This document shows, piece by piece, positions 18,349 to 28,040 of a stretch of DNA of 64,000 bases. The position numbers were made by a program, and so were the translations under genes. The DNA is from Pyrenophora tritici-repentis (Eukaryota; Ascomycota; Dothideomycetes; Pleosporales; Pleosporaceae). The number at the start of each line of letters is the position of its first letter. The stretch's first letter is position 1. The notes beneath the pieces are model-generated. The model saw only the letters and a program-made list of their open reading frames with translations. It made no database searches and had not been told where the DNA came from. The DNA lies in the NCBI RefSeq assembly GCF_003171515.1, contig NC_089395.1, positions 2,666,001-2,730,000 on the forward strand, written 5' to 3'.

Positions 18349-20919
18349 CTAAGCTTCGCTGTCCCACTTGCATATTTCGTATATTGCAGCTACCTCAGCG
18401 TCAGTTACATCGCCTGAGTTGTAATCAGATGGAGGCTTAAAGCCAGCGTCGCGCCAGCTTCGTATACACTGTATTGCTGCAAGCAGTTGTGACCCAATTT
18501 TGCGTCGCCTTGGCTCTAATAAATCACCGAGCTCGCTGAACAGCCGCTCGCACTCACAACTTGAGGCTGGTATTGTTAATATATCGATCGCCATACGCGC
18601 TAGGTTAGGATACTTTGGGCGTAGGCTTATCCAATAGCTAACAGGATTACTACCTTGTTCGAACTGCTCCTGCGTCCAGCGGAGTTCAAACCGTCGCCAA
18701 CGCTCCAGCTCATCCATCTCTGTCACCTCAACAATGCCATAAGGCTCCGCATTAACGAGCGCGTTGATGGCGTCGTTGATACCACTTGAGAGCCGCACTG
18801 GTGGGCGACTTTGGCGCTGTATTTGCGGCTTATAGAACGCCCAAAGTTGTTTCAACCCAGCGTTGTTTGCCTCAAGCCAGCTCGGTTTGTCGCGCCAGCT
18901 GTTCTCACAGTAGTTCTTGTAGTATGGGTGGAGGCAGGTAGCGGCAAAGTATGCGGGTGATTCGTCGAGCTTAGTGTAATACGCGTTAAGCTTTGCCCAA
19001 GCTGCGCGTAGGTTGATAGGAAGGTGATCTTCTGGCGCGCTATTGGCATTATAGTCGACGCTTTCGTGGTTTTTAAGTAGCTGCTCGTACACGGCAAGTA
19101 CAGCTTCGAAGACAGGTATAACCTCGTATATCGCGCCGAAACGGCCAGCTTTACCGCGAGCTTCAAGCCGTTTTGTCGCCTCCTTTAGCGGCTCCAACAC
19201 TGATATATACTGGGTTATTACCGCCCAATCGTCAGCCGTAAGCCCATTAGATCTCATCCAAGCTGGTACTTTAGTGAGCTTATTGTTACGGCTACGCGCG
19301 TACGCGTCGGCGCCCATCGTCCTTTCGATGTGGCTTTGGGCGTACTCATCAACGGCGTTATGGAGTTTTGCGGCGCGTACAAAGGTGTCGTGAAAGCTGT
19401 TCCAGCGCGTGACGACTGGCTTTACCGGCTCGAGTATTTCCTGCTTTTGGTCGGGAGCCTTAGCGTTAACACGGCGCTGGCAATCGGCAAAAAGATCGTG
19501 TTGTTGCGGTGTTTGGATGTAGTTGATGATATCGATTAGTACACCAAGCGGACCTTGCTGCCGCCATTCTTGTAGGTAGGCTGCCTCTGTTTTGTGCTCG
19601 TCCTGATCATTATCGTACGCGTCCTTATCAAAGCCGAAGATAATCATCTGTCCGACTAAGTTAAGTGTGTGAGGGCCGCAGCGGAGGCGGTGATGGCTTG
19701 CTGTAAATTCAAAGCGTTGGGCGAGTTTGGTGACGGCGGTGTCATTAGCGTACGCGTTGTCGAGCACAAAGTACCCAAGCTGGCTACGTGTTATACCGAA
19801 GACATCGATTATATTGCCAACAACTTCAGCTATCCTCTCGCCCGTGTGGGCGCCCGTAAGCTGAGGCAGCGCGATAGGTAGGTCCCTGATAGTGCCGTCG
19901 GCGTCAGCAAAATGAGCAACAACTCCAAAGAAGCCGCGCTTGCCGCCTTTTGTCGTCCAGCCATCGAAGCTTATATGGATTTTACTAATAGCCGACGAGA
20001 GCATCTGAACAACCTGCGGCTCCATATAGCGATACAGCCTCATCACGAAGCTAGCTACACTGTTGTGACTTACCCACAGCGCGTCAGCTGCCTCCGGGTT
20101 GGCAAACTCTATCATCTGCCTAAACGCAGGCGTTTCGAACTCGCGGAGAGGGTGGTTATTGTCGACAAGCCACGTAACAGCGGCGTATCGAAAGCGCTGT
20201 ACGTCGAAGTTTCCGAGCTCGTTAGCGACGCCTTGAGGTACATCGACACCGCCCTCGGTCATCATCTTAAGCGTCGTTTGGCCTCGCGGTAGTGTAATCG
20301 AATCCAGTTTGCCCTTGCGATCGTAGCCGTGGCCAAGTAGCTTCTGCGCGAGGTGGTTGATAGCGTTACTGGTCGACTTTGTAACCTCTGGATAGGCGCA
20401 AAAGATCTTACGATGATGGCAGTATTTGCAAACAAAGAACGTACGATGAGGCTCACGGAGAGAGGCAACGCGGTAACCGTACTGATATACCCAACTTTTG
20501 TTGCGCTTCAACGTACGCAGCGGCTTCGTAAAACGCGGTAAACGCTTCCAATCAATGCCGTCAAAGTTGTCCGTAAACTCGTCATCAAAGCCAGTATCAT
20601 CCCCGCCTTCGATAGCCTCACTTGTAGCCTCCGTAGCAGCCCTACTACCCTCGGCCGGCGGTTGTATAGTAGCTTCTGGTATAGCGTCGCGCAACTGCGA
20701 CTCGAACGGCGCGTCTTCGGTGGCCTGGCTTGCTGCAGCAGCTAGGGCTTTACGTGGCGAGGTGCGGATAGACAGCTCAGGCTGCGAATCGTCCATCAGG
20801 ATAGGCTGCGATGCACTGCCTTTAGCTGTTTTGGCGCGCTTGTGGGGGCCGTGGGGGCCGGGGGTGCCCTCGGCGGCGCGTTTTAGGTTACGAAGCGGCA
20901 TTTTCGGCGTGTTGGGCAA
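18349..20919 (-). CDS. hAT transposase, full length
   Basis: 856 residues, one exon, from ATG 20919 to the stop at 18349. The N-terminal region is basic and disordered. A BED-type zinc finger follows (V-C-K-Y-C-H-H ... I-N-H-L ... G-H-G-Y), then the RNase-H-like catalytic core split by a helical insertion, as in other hATs (I-H-I-S-F-D-G-W, Y-F-V-L-D-N-A, H-R-L-R-C-G-P-H). The C-terminal dimerisation domain reads C-E-C-E-R-L-F-S-E-L-G. Catalytic Asp, Asp and Glu candidates and the Cys/His pair after strand 4 are all present. It is related to, but clearly diverged from, the broken hAT transposase at 4011-6524. Confidence 0.93.
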   Translation of the reverse strand: MPNTPKMPLRNLKRAAEGTPGPHGPHKRAKTAKGSASQPILMDDSQPELSIRTSPRKALAAAASQATEDAPFESQLRDAIPEATIQPPAEGSRAATEATSEAIEGGDDTGFDDEFTDNFDGIDWKRLPRFTKPLRTLKRNKSWVYQYGYRVASLREPHRTFFVCKYCHHRKIFCAYPEVTKSTSNAINHLAQKLLGHGYDRKGKLDSITLPRGQTTLKMMTEGGVDVPQGVANELGNFDVQRFRYAAVTWLVDNNHPLREFETPAFRQMIEFANPEAADALWVSHNSVASFVMRLYRYMEPQVVQMLSSAISKIHISFDGWTTKGGKRGFFGVVAHFADADGTIRDLPIALPQLTGAHTGERIAEVVGNIIDVFGITRSQLGYFVLDNAYANDTAVTKLAQRFEFTASHHRLRCGPHTLNLVGQMIIFGFDKDAYDNDQDEHKTEAAYLQEWRQQGPLGVLIDIINYIQTPQQHDLFADCQRRVNAKAPDQKQEILEPVKPVVTRWNSFHDTFVRAAKLHNAVDEYAQSHIERTMGADAYARSRNNKLTKVPAWMRSNGLTADDWAVITQYISVLEPLKEATKRLEARGKAGRFGAIYEVIPVFEAVLAVYEQLLKNHESVDYNANSAPEDHLPINLRAAWAKLNAYYTKLDESPAYFAATCLHPYYKNYCENSWRDKPSWLEANNAGLKQLWAFYKPQIQRQSRPPVRLSSGINDAINALVNAEPYGIVEVTEMDELERWRRFELRWTQEQFEQGSNPVSYWISLRPKYPNLARMAIDILTIPASSCECERLFSELGDLLEPRRRKIGSQLLAAIQCIRSWRDAGFKPPSDYNSGDVTDAEVAAIYEICKWDSEA

Positions 20920-21537
20920 CGAGAAACACTAAAACGTGCTGTAGAGACGGTAGTGTAGCTGCAAAAGATGGCTAACAGCGATATAGAAGATGGGAGATGG
21001 GATATAAGATAGCGGTCATCGACGGCTAGCGACGCTCGTGTAGTTATATGATGACTAAGCTAGATGCAACACAAGAAAACTATCGCGAAATTGCTACCTC
21101 CGCTATCTCAAAAACATCATTAAAGTCGATCTTAAAGCACCTTAGGACATCATCTATAGAACAGTGTTGACACGGCAAAGGTGTCGAATACTAGCAGTCG
21201 TTGCAACGAACAAAGTGTATAGTATTTGATTAGTAGTGAGCAAGAGCTGGATGGAGAGATCTCCATATGTACGGTTGCGAGCTAAGCGGGAAGCTTGGTC
21301 TAACTAGTGGTCCAAGCTTCCGGCCCGGAAAAACTCGCCGGGCTGGCTGTACGCGCATGTTCCGACAAACAGCTCGCTATGTAATATTAGTCAAACAGTC
21401 AAACAAACTAAACAAATTTCGATCGTACGTTTGATTTGTTTGTATATTTCTATAGGCAGCGTTTGGTTTGTTTAATTTGCTTATAGTCAAGCAAATCAAA
21501 CAAACTATTCAAACGCGTTTGCTTAATGACAAGTCTG
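20920..21537. other. 5' non-coding part of hAT copy 2 with subterminal repeats
   Basis: The region between the transposase start and the right inverted end should hold the element's promoter. From about 21380 to 21515 it is dense in caaacaaac/gtttgtttg motifs that mirror the left subterminal zone. Confidence 0.7.
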
Positions 21538-21545
21538 AAAAGCAG
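21538..21545. repeat. 8-bp target site duplication of hAT copy 2 (right)
   Basis: AAAAGCAG, identical to 18163-18170. Confidence 0.93.
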
Positions 21546-21681
21546 CAAAAACAATCCAACAAAAACAGGCTACTATCCACTTACTGTGGGCACCCGGACA
21601 CACAGACATAGTAGGGAATGAAAGAGCAGACTATCTTGCAAAAGAAGCTGCTAAAGAAGTCCCACAATCATCAACAAAAAG
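21546..21681 (+). pseudogene. LINE RNase H domain, last part
   Basis: Continues the RNase H frame from the left side of hAT copy 2. The terminal motif L-W-A-P-G-H-T-D-I-V-G-N-E-R-A-D contains the last catalytic residues of the domain. It stops at the solo LTR insertion (21682). Confidence 0.85.
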
Positions 21682-21780
21682 TGTCATGGTTTGGAACCTT
21701 GGTGTTCTGAGCACGGACCACGCCGGCGCCTCGGGTGCCGAGGCCCCGCTGCCCCACACATGTATTTAATTCTACCGAAG

Positions 21781-22017
21781 TATTGGAACAAGGTCTCCTC
21801 TGGTGGTATGACTACCATAGGGAACCGAGTAGAGGTATGTTAGGTCACCACGTATTGGATTGAACTACACTAAGAGCTGTTGTTCTGTCTTCTTATTATC
21901 ATGATGATCTGGGGATTTACATGACAGATCATCATTCCGCGTCGGTCCTTCTGCTCGGGCTTACTTCCACGAGCCTCATCCCCGCCGACCTGGACTGAAC
22001 CTTACATCTTCTCAACA
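21781..22017 (-). repeat. 3' LTR of Copia 2
   Basis: 237 bp, identical by eye to 26972-27208. Confidence 0.93.
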
Positions 22018-22024
22018 CTCCCCC

Positions 22025-25000
22025 TCAGGGCAGGTCCGGTCTAAGGACAACTCCTAATTGGTTCTTGAATTTCTCGAATGCGACTCGCTGCAACGGCTTT
22101 GTCATTCCATCAGCCACCATATCTACAGTTGGCACGTAGGCCACGTCGAGTTTACCTTGTTCTGCTAGGTCTCTGATAAAATGATAACAGACGTCGATGT
22201 GCTTTGATCTTTCGTGAAGGTGAGGGTTCTTTGTAAGTGCAATGGCACCCTGGTTATCTCCTAGCATCTGGACCTTGTTGGTGTCTTTTCCAATGTACTT
22301 TGGGAACCCAAGATCTCTGAACATTTGAGCAATCCACTGGCCTTGCTTACAGCATGTTGATAGTGCGATGTATTCAGATTCGCAGCTTGACGTTGCAACA
22401 GACCGTTGCTTCTTGCTAGACCATGATATTGGACCTCCGTAGAACATTGCAGTGCTCCCTGAAACGCTCTTTCGGTCTACCATGTCGCTTGCCCAGTCAG
22501 CATCAGAGTAGATGACAAATTGCGAGTGTACTCCCCCTGGTCCGTAGCGTAGCTTCATTGTTACTGTCGACCTTAGATATCGTAGCAGGTTCTTCAACGC
22601 ATGGCCATGATGTTCTGCTGGATCGCTCATGTATTGGCTTAGCTTTCCGAGGGTGAATGCAATGTCTGGGCGTGTAAGAACCATAGCAAACATAAGGCTC
22701 CCTATCACTTGCTGGTATTCAGTGATGTCGATTCGGGTGTCGTTGTTAGTGGCTGGCCTAAATGACGTGTAATCTGCGGATGGAATCTTCTTGTCTCTGT
22801 GTTGTTTGCTAGACATTCCAAACTTGTCAAGTACTGCGTGTATGTACTGTTCTTGATCGAGGTAGATTGTGCGGCGCTTTCTGTCTCGCGTAACTCGTAC
22901 TCCAAGGATCTTATGAATCTCCCCTAGGTTCTTGGTGTTGAATCTTCCAGAAAGCTTCTTGTAGAACCAATCAATTTGAGCTCGATCTTTTGCGGCAACA
23001 GCAATGTCGTCAACGTAGACGAGGATACGGAGTTGTTTTTCTTCGTGGATAAACATGCACGGGTCGGCAAGGCTTTGCACGAATCCCCATGCCAGAAGTT
23101 CTTTCTTTATTAACAAGTTCCAGTCACGAGCAGCTTGTTTGAGTCCATATAGGCTGCGGAGAACTTTAAGGACGTATCCTTTCTTAACTTCTACTCCCTG
23201 GGGTTGCTTAAGAAAGATCTCTTCCTTCAAATGCGACTCTGTGAAAGCATTCTTGATGTCAAAGTGAAAACATTCTAGGTTTTCCGCTGCGACAGTGGCC
23301 ATAAACAGACGTAAGGTGTCCATGCGAACTGTCGGGGCGAAAGTCTCGTTGTAGTCTGTTCCGTGTACTTGCGTAAAACCTCTTGCCACAAGGCGTGCCT
23401 TAAACCTCTCAACAGTCCCGTCGAGATTTGTTTTGACTGTAAAAACCCACTTTGAATCAACCATGTTCGCGTCTTTTGGCTTTGGAACTTCCTCCCAGGT
23501 TCGATTCTCCATTAACGCGATTATCTCTTCAAGTATTGCTGCTTTCCATTGCTTTCCATACTTTGGGTCGTTGATAGCTTGCTCGTGTGTCTGGGGGATC
23601 TGGATTCCTGCGATCTCGGTTGCTGCAAAAGCCTTCTCAGATAGTCGTGTTTGCTCTTCTATAAGGCCAGCTTGGGCTAGCATAGCTTTAACGATCTTGC
23701 TAAATCTCTCGTCCTCAACAACCTCTTCGTTAGACCTCTTTCGTTTGGCTTGTCTGGTGAAGTATCGTGGAGCCTCCTCTTCTCGTACAGACTGGGTATA
23801 CGGTTCTTCGGGTCCCTCTTCGTCCACAAGATTAGGAACCCGCTCATCAGATGGTGCAGTAGGGGGAATAGTCGTTAGCTTCCCTGGTCTTCCTCTGTGA
23901 CGCTTAACTGGTTCGGGAGTTAGCTCTGCCGACGACAGTTCTATTGGGTTCTCGGGAACTGGCTCCACTATTTCTGCAGGAGATGGTTCCATTGGTTCGA
24001 CAGGAGATGGTTCCATTAGTTCGACAGGAGATGGTTCCATTAGTTCGACAGGAGATGGTTCCATTAGTTCGACAGGAGATGGTTCTATTGGTTCTGCAGG
24101 AGATAGTTCCATTGATTTGGCAGGAGGTGGTTCCATTGGTTCTGCAGGAGATGATTCCAGATCCTTCCTAGGTCTTCCTCTTGGTTTTCGGTCTGGCATC
24201 GTATTCTGCGTCCCTTGTGGTCCAGCTGGTATGTTTCGCAGTCGTAGTTCAACTTTTCCTCCAGGGGTGTATTCGTCCACTGATAATCGGCTTGTCCTTG
24301 AGGTGTATCCAAGCTCTGGCGAATAGAACTTGAACTGCTTGTTTGTTGTCTCAGAATATCCCATGAATACTCCAACTCTGCCACGGTCCACGAGCTTGTC
24401 ATGTCGTTGGTCTGCTGGAATCGTTTTGGGGTTGATGTAAGAATAGCATTTGCTCCCCCATACACGGATGTGGTCAATGGATGGTTTCGTTCCTGTGAAT
24501 GCCTCTTCAGGACTGACTTGCTTTCCATTGATCGTGGGTCCTGTGTTTGTGCGGTTTCGCAGGTATGCGTCTGCTTCGACAGCTTCATCCCAAAACTCAA
24601 TTGGTAAACCAGCGTCTTTCAGCATTGCTCTCATATCAGCTTCAGCGGTTTGGATGTTTCGCTCAGCTGGTCCATTCTGGTGTGAGGAAGCAATTGTTGT
24701 AGGCTGAATTTCCACGCCCTGTGTAACTCTCCATTCCTCGGCTTGCTGTAGAAGTTCTGGTGCGTTGTCAGTTCCAGCAGCTTTAACCTTTTCGCCAGTT
24801 TGATGTTCTACAAAGGTCTTCCAGATTTGGAGTTCCCTTTGTGCGTCTCCCTTTTTCTTCAGCGGGATAACCCAGTTTTTTCGCGTGTAACTGTCAATAA
24901 TAAGGAGGAACCACCTGTTTCCTCGCAGAGATGTTGGAAAGGGTCCTGCAATGTCAAACTGTACTAAGGCTAGCTTCGTGGCCTTATGCTCTCTCAGCTG

Positions 25001-26809
25001 CTTAGGGATGCTGTTCTTCATTTTCGTCAGAGAACACACTTCGCAGATTTCTATCTTCTCTGGAACTTGAATCTTCTTCTGGAGAGTTGTAACTTCGTGG
25101 AGTTTAGCAATCTTTGCAGGTCCTAGGTGTGCGAAGCGTCTGTGATACAGCAAGTATCTCTCCTTTTCATTAACCTTAAGCTCGCTCTTAACTGGTGCAT
25201 GGAGTTCCGTGCCTAGAAATGCTGTTTCTTGGTATCCATCGGCAATGTGTGACACTACGTAGAGGCCGTCGTCCATAGTTGCTTCAATAATAACCTTCTT
25301 TCCTAGTTTGAAGTATAGTGCGTGTGAATTGAAACGACCCTTCAGGCTTGCTGCGCAAATTCTTCTTCCTGATAACAAATTGACTCCAAGGTTAGGTACA
25401 AGCAGTACTTCTGACAGCCATGTCGACGATCCATCCTTACACACCACTTGAGCTTCTCCTTTCCAGTCCGCATATAATTCTCCCCCTCCAACCCGAACGA
25501 CTCTTCGTTTGATCTTAATCATTCGTCTAAATAATGAGGGTTGGTCAGACATGTGAGAGGATGCGCCAGTGTCGGCAGCCCAGGTAGATGGAGAGGCCTT
25601 ACCGACGATGTCTTTTGAGAGACGGCATGTCTCAATTTCCTCGGGTTCGGAGTCTGAGGTCTCAGATAATTCATCTGACTCTGAATTGACTTCTTCGGCT
25701 CCATATGCTTTGCCAGTCCTTTTGTGGGAATTCCTTTGCTTAGGTGTCTTAACGAGCAGCTTAGATGATTTCTTAGCGTCGTATTCCTTAAGGAGCTTTC
25801 GAGCTCTCTCACGTCTTGGGCAGTCTCGTACGCCATGGGCTCCATCACAAAGGAAGCATTGGACCGTGAATTTGGCACCAGATTCGGAGTCAGACGATAG
25901 TGGCGAGTTCTTATGATTTCGACGCCTGTAAGGCGGAACATACTTCTCCGTCTTTCGGAATGCTGGAAGAGCTTTTTCGTTGGCGTCTTGCTGGTCTCGA
26001 ACCTCCTTCTCTTCCAGAAACTTAAGTTTCTGTTCAACCGTGAGGTTAAGTTGGGCGTTTAAGGTGTCAATCGTAGTCTTGAATTCTTTCGGAAGTGATC
26101 TGATAAGAACGAGTAGTAGTGCAGAGTCCTTGTAAGCTCCGTTGGTGTCGGCGTCTGCTGCTACAAGTTTACGTCGGTAGTCCTTTAGCTTCTCCCATGA
26201 TCCAACAATCGTGTTCCCGGGATTAAATGTGAACGTTTGAATTCTAGTCATGTATATGTTGGCAGTTGTGGCGTCAGTTTGGGTGTACTTCTTTTGTAGG
26301 TAGGCCCAGAATTGGAAGGCAGTATCGTATTCGTCAATGAGGGCTTGGTCATCCTCGCTAAGCGACCGAAACAAGAGATCGATTGCAGTGGCTTCATCTT
26401 CTAGGTACTTGTCTCTTTTTTCAATGTTGACGCGGATCTTGGTATGCTTGTCTGTTTCAGCAATTTCCAACTCTTCCATAGCCTCCGTTAGTCTACTAGC
26501 TGTTGCTATTTGACAGTGCTGTACCAGATTTTTCTCGCAGACATAGAAGACTTTCTTCCCCTTAAGCTTGACCTTGTTTCGGCGAAACCAAGTATCGTGG
26601 TTTTCGGCTGTGAGCTGGGGGATCTTCCATTCTTCCTTCTCTGCAGCCATCTTGTGCGGGTGATGCGGTTGATTCGGGCGATGCGGGCGATGCGGGCGAT
26701 GCGGGCGATGCGGGCGATGCGGGCGATGCGGGCGATGTTCTGCGGGTGGTGCAGTCGTTATCGGTTCTCGAGCGTGGAGACGGTGTGTGTAAGTATGGTT
26801 GCGTGTCAA
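22025..26809 (-). CDS. gag-pol: Copia 2 Gag-Pol polyprotein, single uninterrupted frame
   Basis: The frame is open from 26809. The more likely start is the ATG at 26650 (M-A-A-E-K-E-E-W), because residues 1-53 are mostly a low-complexity His-Arg-Pro repeat. Domains in order: Gag (UBN2-type helical region); a zinc knuckle C-F-L-C-D-G-A-H-G-V-R-D-C with the same short C-x2-C-x3-H-x4-C spacing as Copia 1; the protease A-D-T-G-A-S-S-H; the HHCC region (Y-H-R-R-F-A-H-L-G ... C-E-V-C); the integrase (F-D-I-A-G-P, G-T-D-N-A, Q-N-G-P-A-E-R); the reverse transcriptase (Y-V-D-D at 23006-23017); and RNase H (Y-S-D-A-D-W, S-E-Y-I-A-L). There is no stop between gag and pol, unlike Copia 1. A 24-bp repeat array lies between integrase and RT. 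Confidence 0.95.
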   Translation of the reverse strand: MTRNHTYTHRLHAREPITTAPPAEHRPHRPHRPHRPHRPHRPHRPNQPHHPHKMAAEKEEWKIPQLTAENHDTWFRRNKVKLKGKKVFYVCEKNLVQHCQIATASRLTEAMEELEIAETDKHTKIRVNIEKRDKYLEDEATAIDLLFRSLSEDDQALIDEYDTAFQFWAYLQKKYTQTDATTANIYMTRIQTFTFNPGNTIVGSWEKLKDYRRKLVAADADTNGAYKDSALLLVLIRSLPKEFKTTIDTLNAQLNLTVEQKLKFLEEKEVRDQQDANEKALPAFRKTEKYVPPYRRRNHKNSPLSSDSESGAKFTVQCFLCDGAHGVRDCPRRERARKLLKEYDAKKSSKLLVKTPKQRNSHKRTGKAYGAEEVNSESDELSETSDSEPEEIETCRLSKDIVGKASPSTWAADTGASSHMSDQPSLFRRMIKIKRRVVRVGGGELYADWKGEAQVVCKDGSSTWLSEVLLVPNLGVNLLSGRRICAASLKGRFNSHALYFKLGKKVIIEATMDDGLYVVSHIADGYQETAFLGTELHAPVKSELKVNEKERYLLYHRRFAHLGPAKIAKLHEVTTLQKKIQVPEKIEICEVCSLTKMKNSIPKQLREHKATKLALVQFDIAGPFPTSLRGNRWFLLIIDSYTRKNWVIPLKKKGDAQRELQIWKTFVEHQTGEKVKAAGTDNAPELLQQAEEWRVTQGVEIQPTTIASSHQNGPAERNIQTAEADMRAMLKDAGLPIEFWDEAVEADAYLRNRTNTGPTINGKQVSPEEAFTGTKPSIDHIRVWGSKCYSYINPKTIPADQRHDKLVDRGRVGVFMGYSETTNKQFKFYSPELGYTSRTSRLSVDEYTPGGKVELRLRNIPAGPQGTQNTMPDRKPRGRPRKDLESSPAEPMEPPPAKSMELSPAEPIEPSPVELMEPSPVELMEPSPVELMEPSPVEPMEPSPAEIVEPVPENPIELSSAELTPEPVKRHRGRPGKLTTIPPTAPSDERVPNLVDEEGPEEPYTQSVREEEAPRYFTRQAKRKRSNEEVVEDERFSKIVKAMLAQAGLIEEQTRLSEKAFAATEIAGIQIPQTHEQAINDPKYGKQWKAAILEEIIALMENRTWEEVPKPKDANMVDSKWVFTVKTNLDGTVERFKARLVARGFTQVHGTDYNETFAPTVRMDTLRLFMATVAAENLECFHFDIKNAFTESHLKEEIFLKQPQGVEVKKGYVLKVLRSLYGLKQAARDWNLLIKKELLAWGFVQSLADPCMFIHEEKQLRILVYVDDIAVAAKDRAQIDWFYKKLSGRFNTKNLGEIHKILGVRVTRDRKRRTIYLDQEQYIHAVLDKFGMSSKQHRDKKIPSADYTSFRPATNNDTRIDITEYQQVIGSLMFAMVLTRPDIAFTLGKLSQYMSDPAEHHGHALKNLLRYLRSTVTMKLRYGPGGVHSQFVIYSDADWASDMVDRKSVSGSTAMFYGGPISWSSKKQRSVATSSCESEYIALSTCCKQGQWIAQMFRDLGFPKYIGKDTNKVQMLGDNQGAIALTKNPHLHERSKHIDVCYHFIRDLAEQGKLDVAYVPTVDMVADGMTKPLQRVAFEKFKNQLGVVLRPDLP
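23960..24170 (-). repeat. 24-bp tandem repeats coding M-E-P-S-P-V-E-L in Copia 2
   Basis: About eight units of 24 bp (gatggttccattagttcgacagga type on the plus strand) translate to an 8-residue Pro/Glu-rich repeat in the linker between integrase and reverse transcriptase. The central units are identical and the outer ones diverged. Confidence 0.9.
26671..26734 (-). repeat. 9-bp minisatellite in the Copia 2 leader
   Basis: At least seven copies of gcgggcgat, read as His-Arg-Pro on the minus strand. It lies just upstream of the likely start ATG at 26650, so it is probably leader and not Gag. Confidence 0.9.
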
Positions 26810-26957
26810 CCGCGTTGTACACGACTTTTTCTCTTTTCCGATTCCTGCTTGAATCTAAGTCCTTCGTGACTTGGGTGAGTGTTTTTGATTCCTTCTCGAA
26901 TCTAAGTCCTTCGTGACTTGGTTAGGTGTTTAAAACCAATAACGTTGGGTTAGGCAA

Positions 26958-26971
26958 CCGGGCTCATAACC
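26958..26971 (-). promoter_or_regulatory. Primer-binding site of Copia 2, complementary to initiator tRNA-Met anticodon arm
   Basis: The plus strand next to the 5' LTR reads ccgggctcataacc, which is the anticodon stem-loop of eukaryotic initiator tRNA-Met (CAU anticodon). The element's RNA therefore pairs with the anticodon arm rather than the tRNA 3' end, as known for Drosophila copia and yeast Ty5. Confidence 0.75.
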
Positions 26972-27208
26972 TATTGGAACAAGGTCTCCTCTGGTGGTAT
27001 GACTACCATAGGGAACCGAGTAGAGGTATGTTAGGTCACCACGTATTGGATTGAACTACACTAAGAGCTGTTGTTCTGTCTTCTTATTATCATGATGATC
27101 TGGGGATTTACATGACAGATCATCATTCCGCGTCGGTCCTTCTGCTCGGGCTTACTTCCACGAGCCTCATCCCCGCCGACCTGGACTGAACCTTACATCT
27201 TCTCAACA
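26972..27208 (-). repeat. 5' LTR of Copia 2
   Basis: 237 bp, identical by eye to 21781-22017. The TSD CGAAG follows at 27209. Confidence 0.93.
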
Positions 27209-27295
27209 CGAAGTTTCTTAGAAACTCGGTACTGCAAAAACTTTGTAATTCAACACAGTTTTAAATATCTGATCCTGTGAGACCCTAACAAAAAG

Positions 27296-28040
27296 CATTG
27301 CCTACCTAGGCACTGTTATTAAAAAGATCGAACAAACCGAATAACGCTAAGAGTACCAAAAATACAAAACAAGAGCAACTACTCTAAACAAAAAGACCTA
27401 CTCAGCAAAATTCCCACTCAAAATCCGAAAAACAATCCAAATACCACGCAGCACTAATCGAGAAATCTCTAGCGCCTTCTATGCTCTTAAAATAGGACAC
27501 GGATACTTTAGGTCCTATTTAAAGAGATTCAAGAAAATAGAATCTGATCTCTGCAGCTGCTCGCACACCCAAACACCAGAGCACCTACTTTTACAATGCT
27601 CTCTATACAAAACAGAAAGAAAAACTCTTATACAAGCAATCAATCACCAACCAGCTACTCTACCACTACTTCTCCATACTAGCGCCGGTATAGAAGCCAC
27701 TTTAGCTTTTATTACTAGCACTAGAATAGGAACAAGAAAATGGTACCAAGGACAGCTGCTAGACGACACACAGAGAGACACTATATAAAACTAAAAACAC
27801 TGCCTTCTCCTTTGCCATAAGAGCCCGCTGATACATCTCTTTCTATTCACCAAACTGCTCTTTAGCACCAGGCACCAGCTAGACACCGAGTCTAGCTAGA
27901 AGCAAGCCTAAACTGCCATAGCCAAACAAACACCCAAAATGTACGATAAACAAAACCAGATAGAACGGCCTCCGGCCCAGTCCTACATAGTCTCTGACTG
28001 AAAAAGGACTTAAATGGAATAATAATAATAATAATAATAA
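27296..28040 (+). pseudogene. LINE 3' end: C-terminal Cys/His motif, 3' UTR and (AAT)n tail
   Basis: The frame around 27480-27790 reads as the C terminus of a Tad-like ORF2 (G-H-G-Y-F, then a C-x-C-x3-H-x6-H-L-L-L-Q-C motif). This is followed by an untranslated region and a tail of AAT repeats at about 28016-28040. The short direct duplication of the target follows immediately. Confidence 0.85.

Larger units (their letters stand above)
18171..21537 (-). mobile_element. hAT-superfamily DNA transposon (copy 2), complete and apparently intact
   Basis: A 3367-bp element with exact inverted ends beginning CAGACTTGTCATTAAGCAAA (18171-18190 and 21518-21537) and the 8-bp duplication AAAAGCAG (18163-18170, 21538-21545). 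The transposase is a single uninterrupted frame (18349-20919). The subterminal zones (about 18182-18320 and 21380-21515) hold many copies of a caaatcaaacaaac-type motif in both orientations. It is inserted in the RNase H domain of the LINE. Intact ends plus an intact ORF make it the best candidate for a mobile autonomous element here. Confidence 0.95.
21781..27208 (-). mobile_element. Copia-type LTR retrotransposon (Copia 2), complete, single ORF
   Basis: A 5428-bp element on the minus strand with two 237-bp LTRs (21781-22017 and 26972-27208) that look identical. The 5-bp target duplication is CGAAG (21776-21780, 27209-27213). On the minus strand the LTR starts TGTTGAGAAG and ends CCAATA. A polypurine tract (GAGGGGGAG) touches the 3' LTR and overlaps the ORF's stop codon. 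Identical LTRs plus an intact 1.5-1.6 kb-codon reading frame indicate recent insertion. It landed inside the solo LTR at 21682-27290. Confidence 0.95.
21682..27290. mobile_element. Solo LTR (about 176 bp) split by Copia 2
   Basis: The two parts, 21682-21780 and 27214-27290, join into a sequence that begins TGTCATGG and ends CCCTAACA. It is flanked by the 5-bp duplication AAAAG (21677-21681 and 27291-27295). TG...CA ends with a 5-bp duplication and no internal coding region fit a solo LTR left by LTR-LTR recombination. The internal region of its parent element is not in the window. A short non-autonomous element is the alternative. Confidence 0.72.
11584..28040 (+). mobile_element. Tad-like non-LTR retrotransposon (LINE), 5'-truncated, carrying nested insertions
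   Basis: The LINE's own sequence is about 2.2 kb in four pieces: 11584-12576, 17847-18170, 21546-21681 and 27296-28040. The gaps are filled by Copia 1, hAT 2 and a solo LTR with Copia 2. The pieces read in order as reverse transcriptase after the YIDD motif, an RNase H domain, and a C-terminal Cys/His motif, then a 3' tail of AAT repeats. The 14-bp flanking duplication (11570-11583, 28041-28054) shows one insertion event. The 5' end lies only about 19 bp before the YIDD codons, so most of ORF2 and all of ORF1 were never copied. That is the usual LINE 5' truncation. Confidence 0.9.

Noticed and set aside
21682..27290. Interpretation of the interrupted 176-bp unit as a MITE
   Set aside because: No terminal inverted repeats beyond TG/CA, and the 5-bp duplication fits an LTR better, so solo LTR was preferred.
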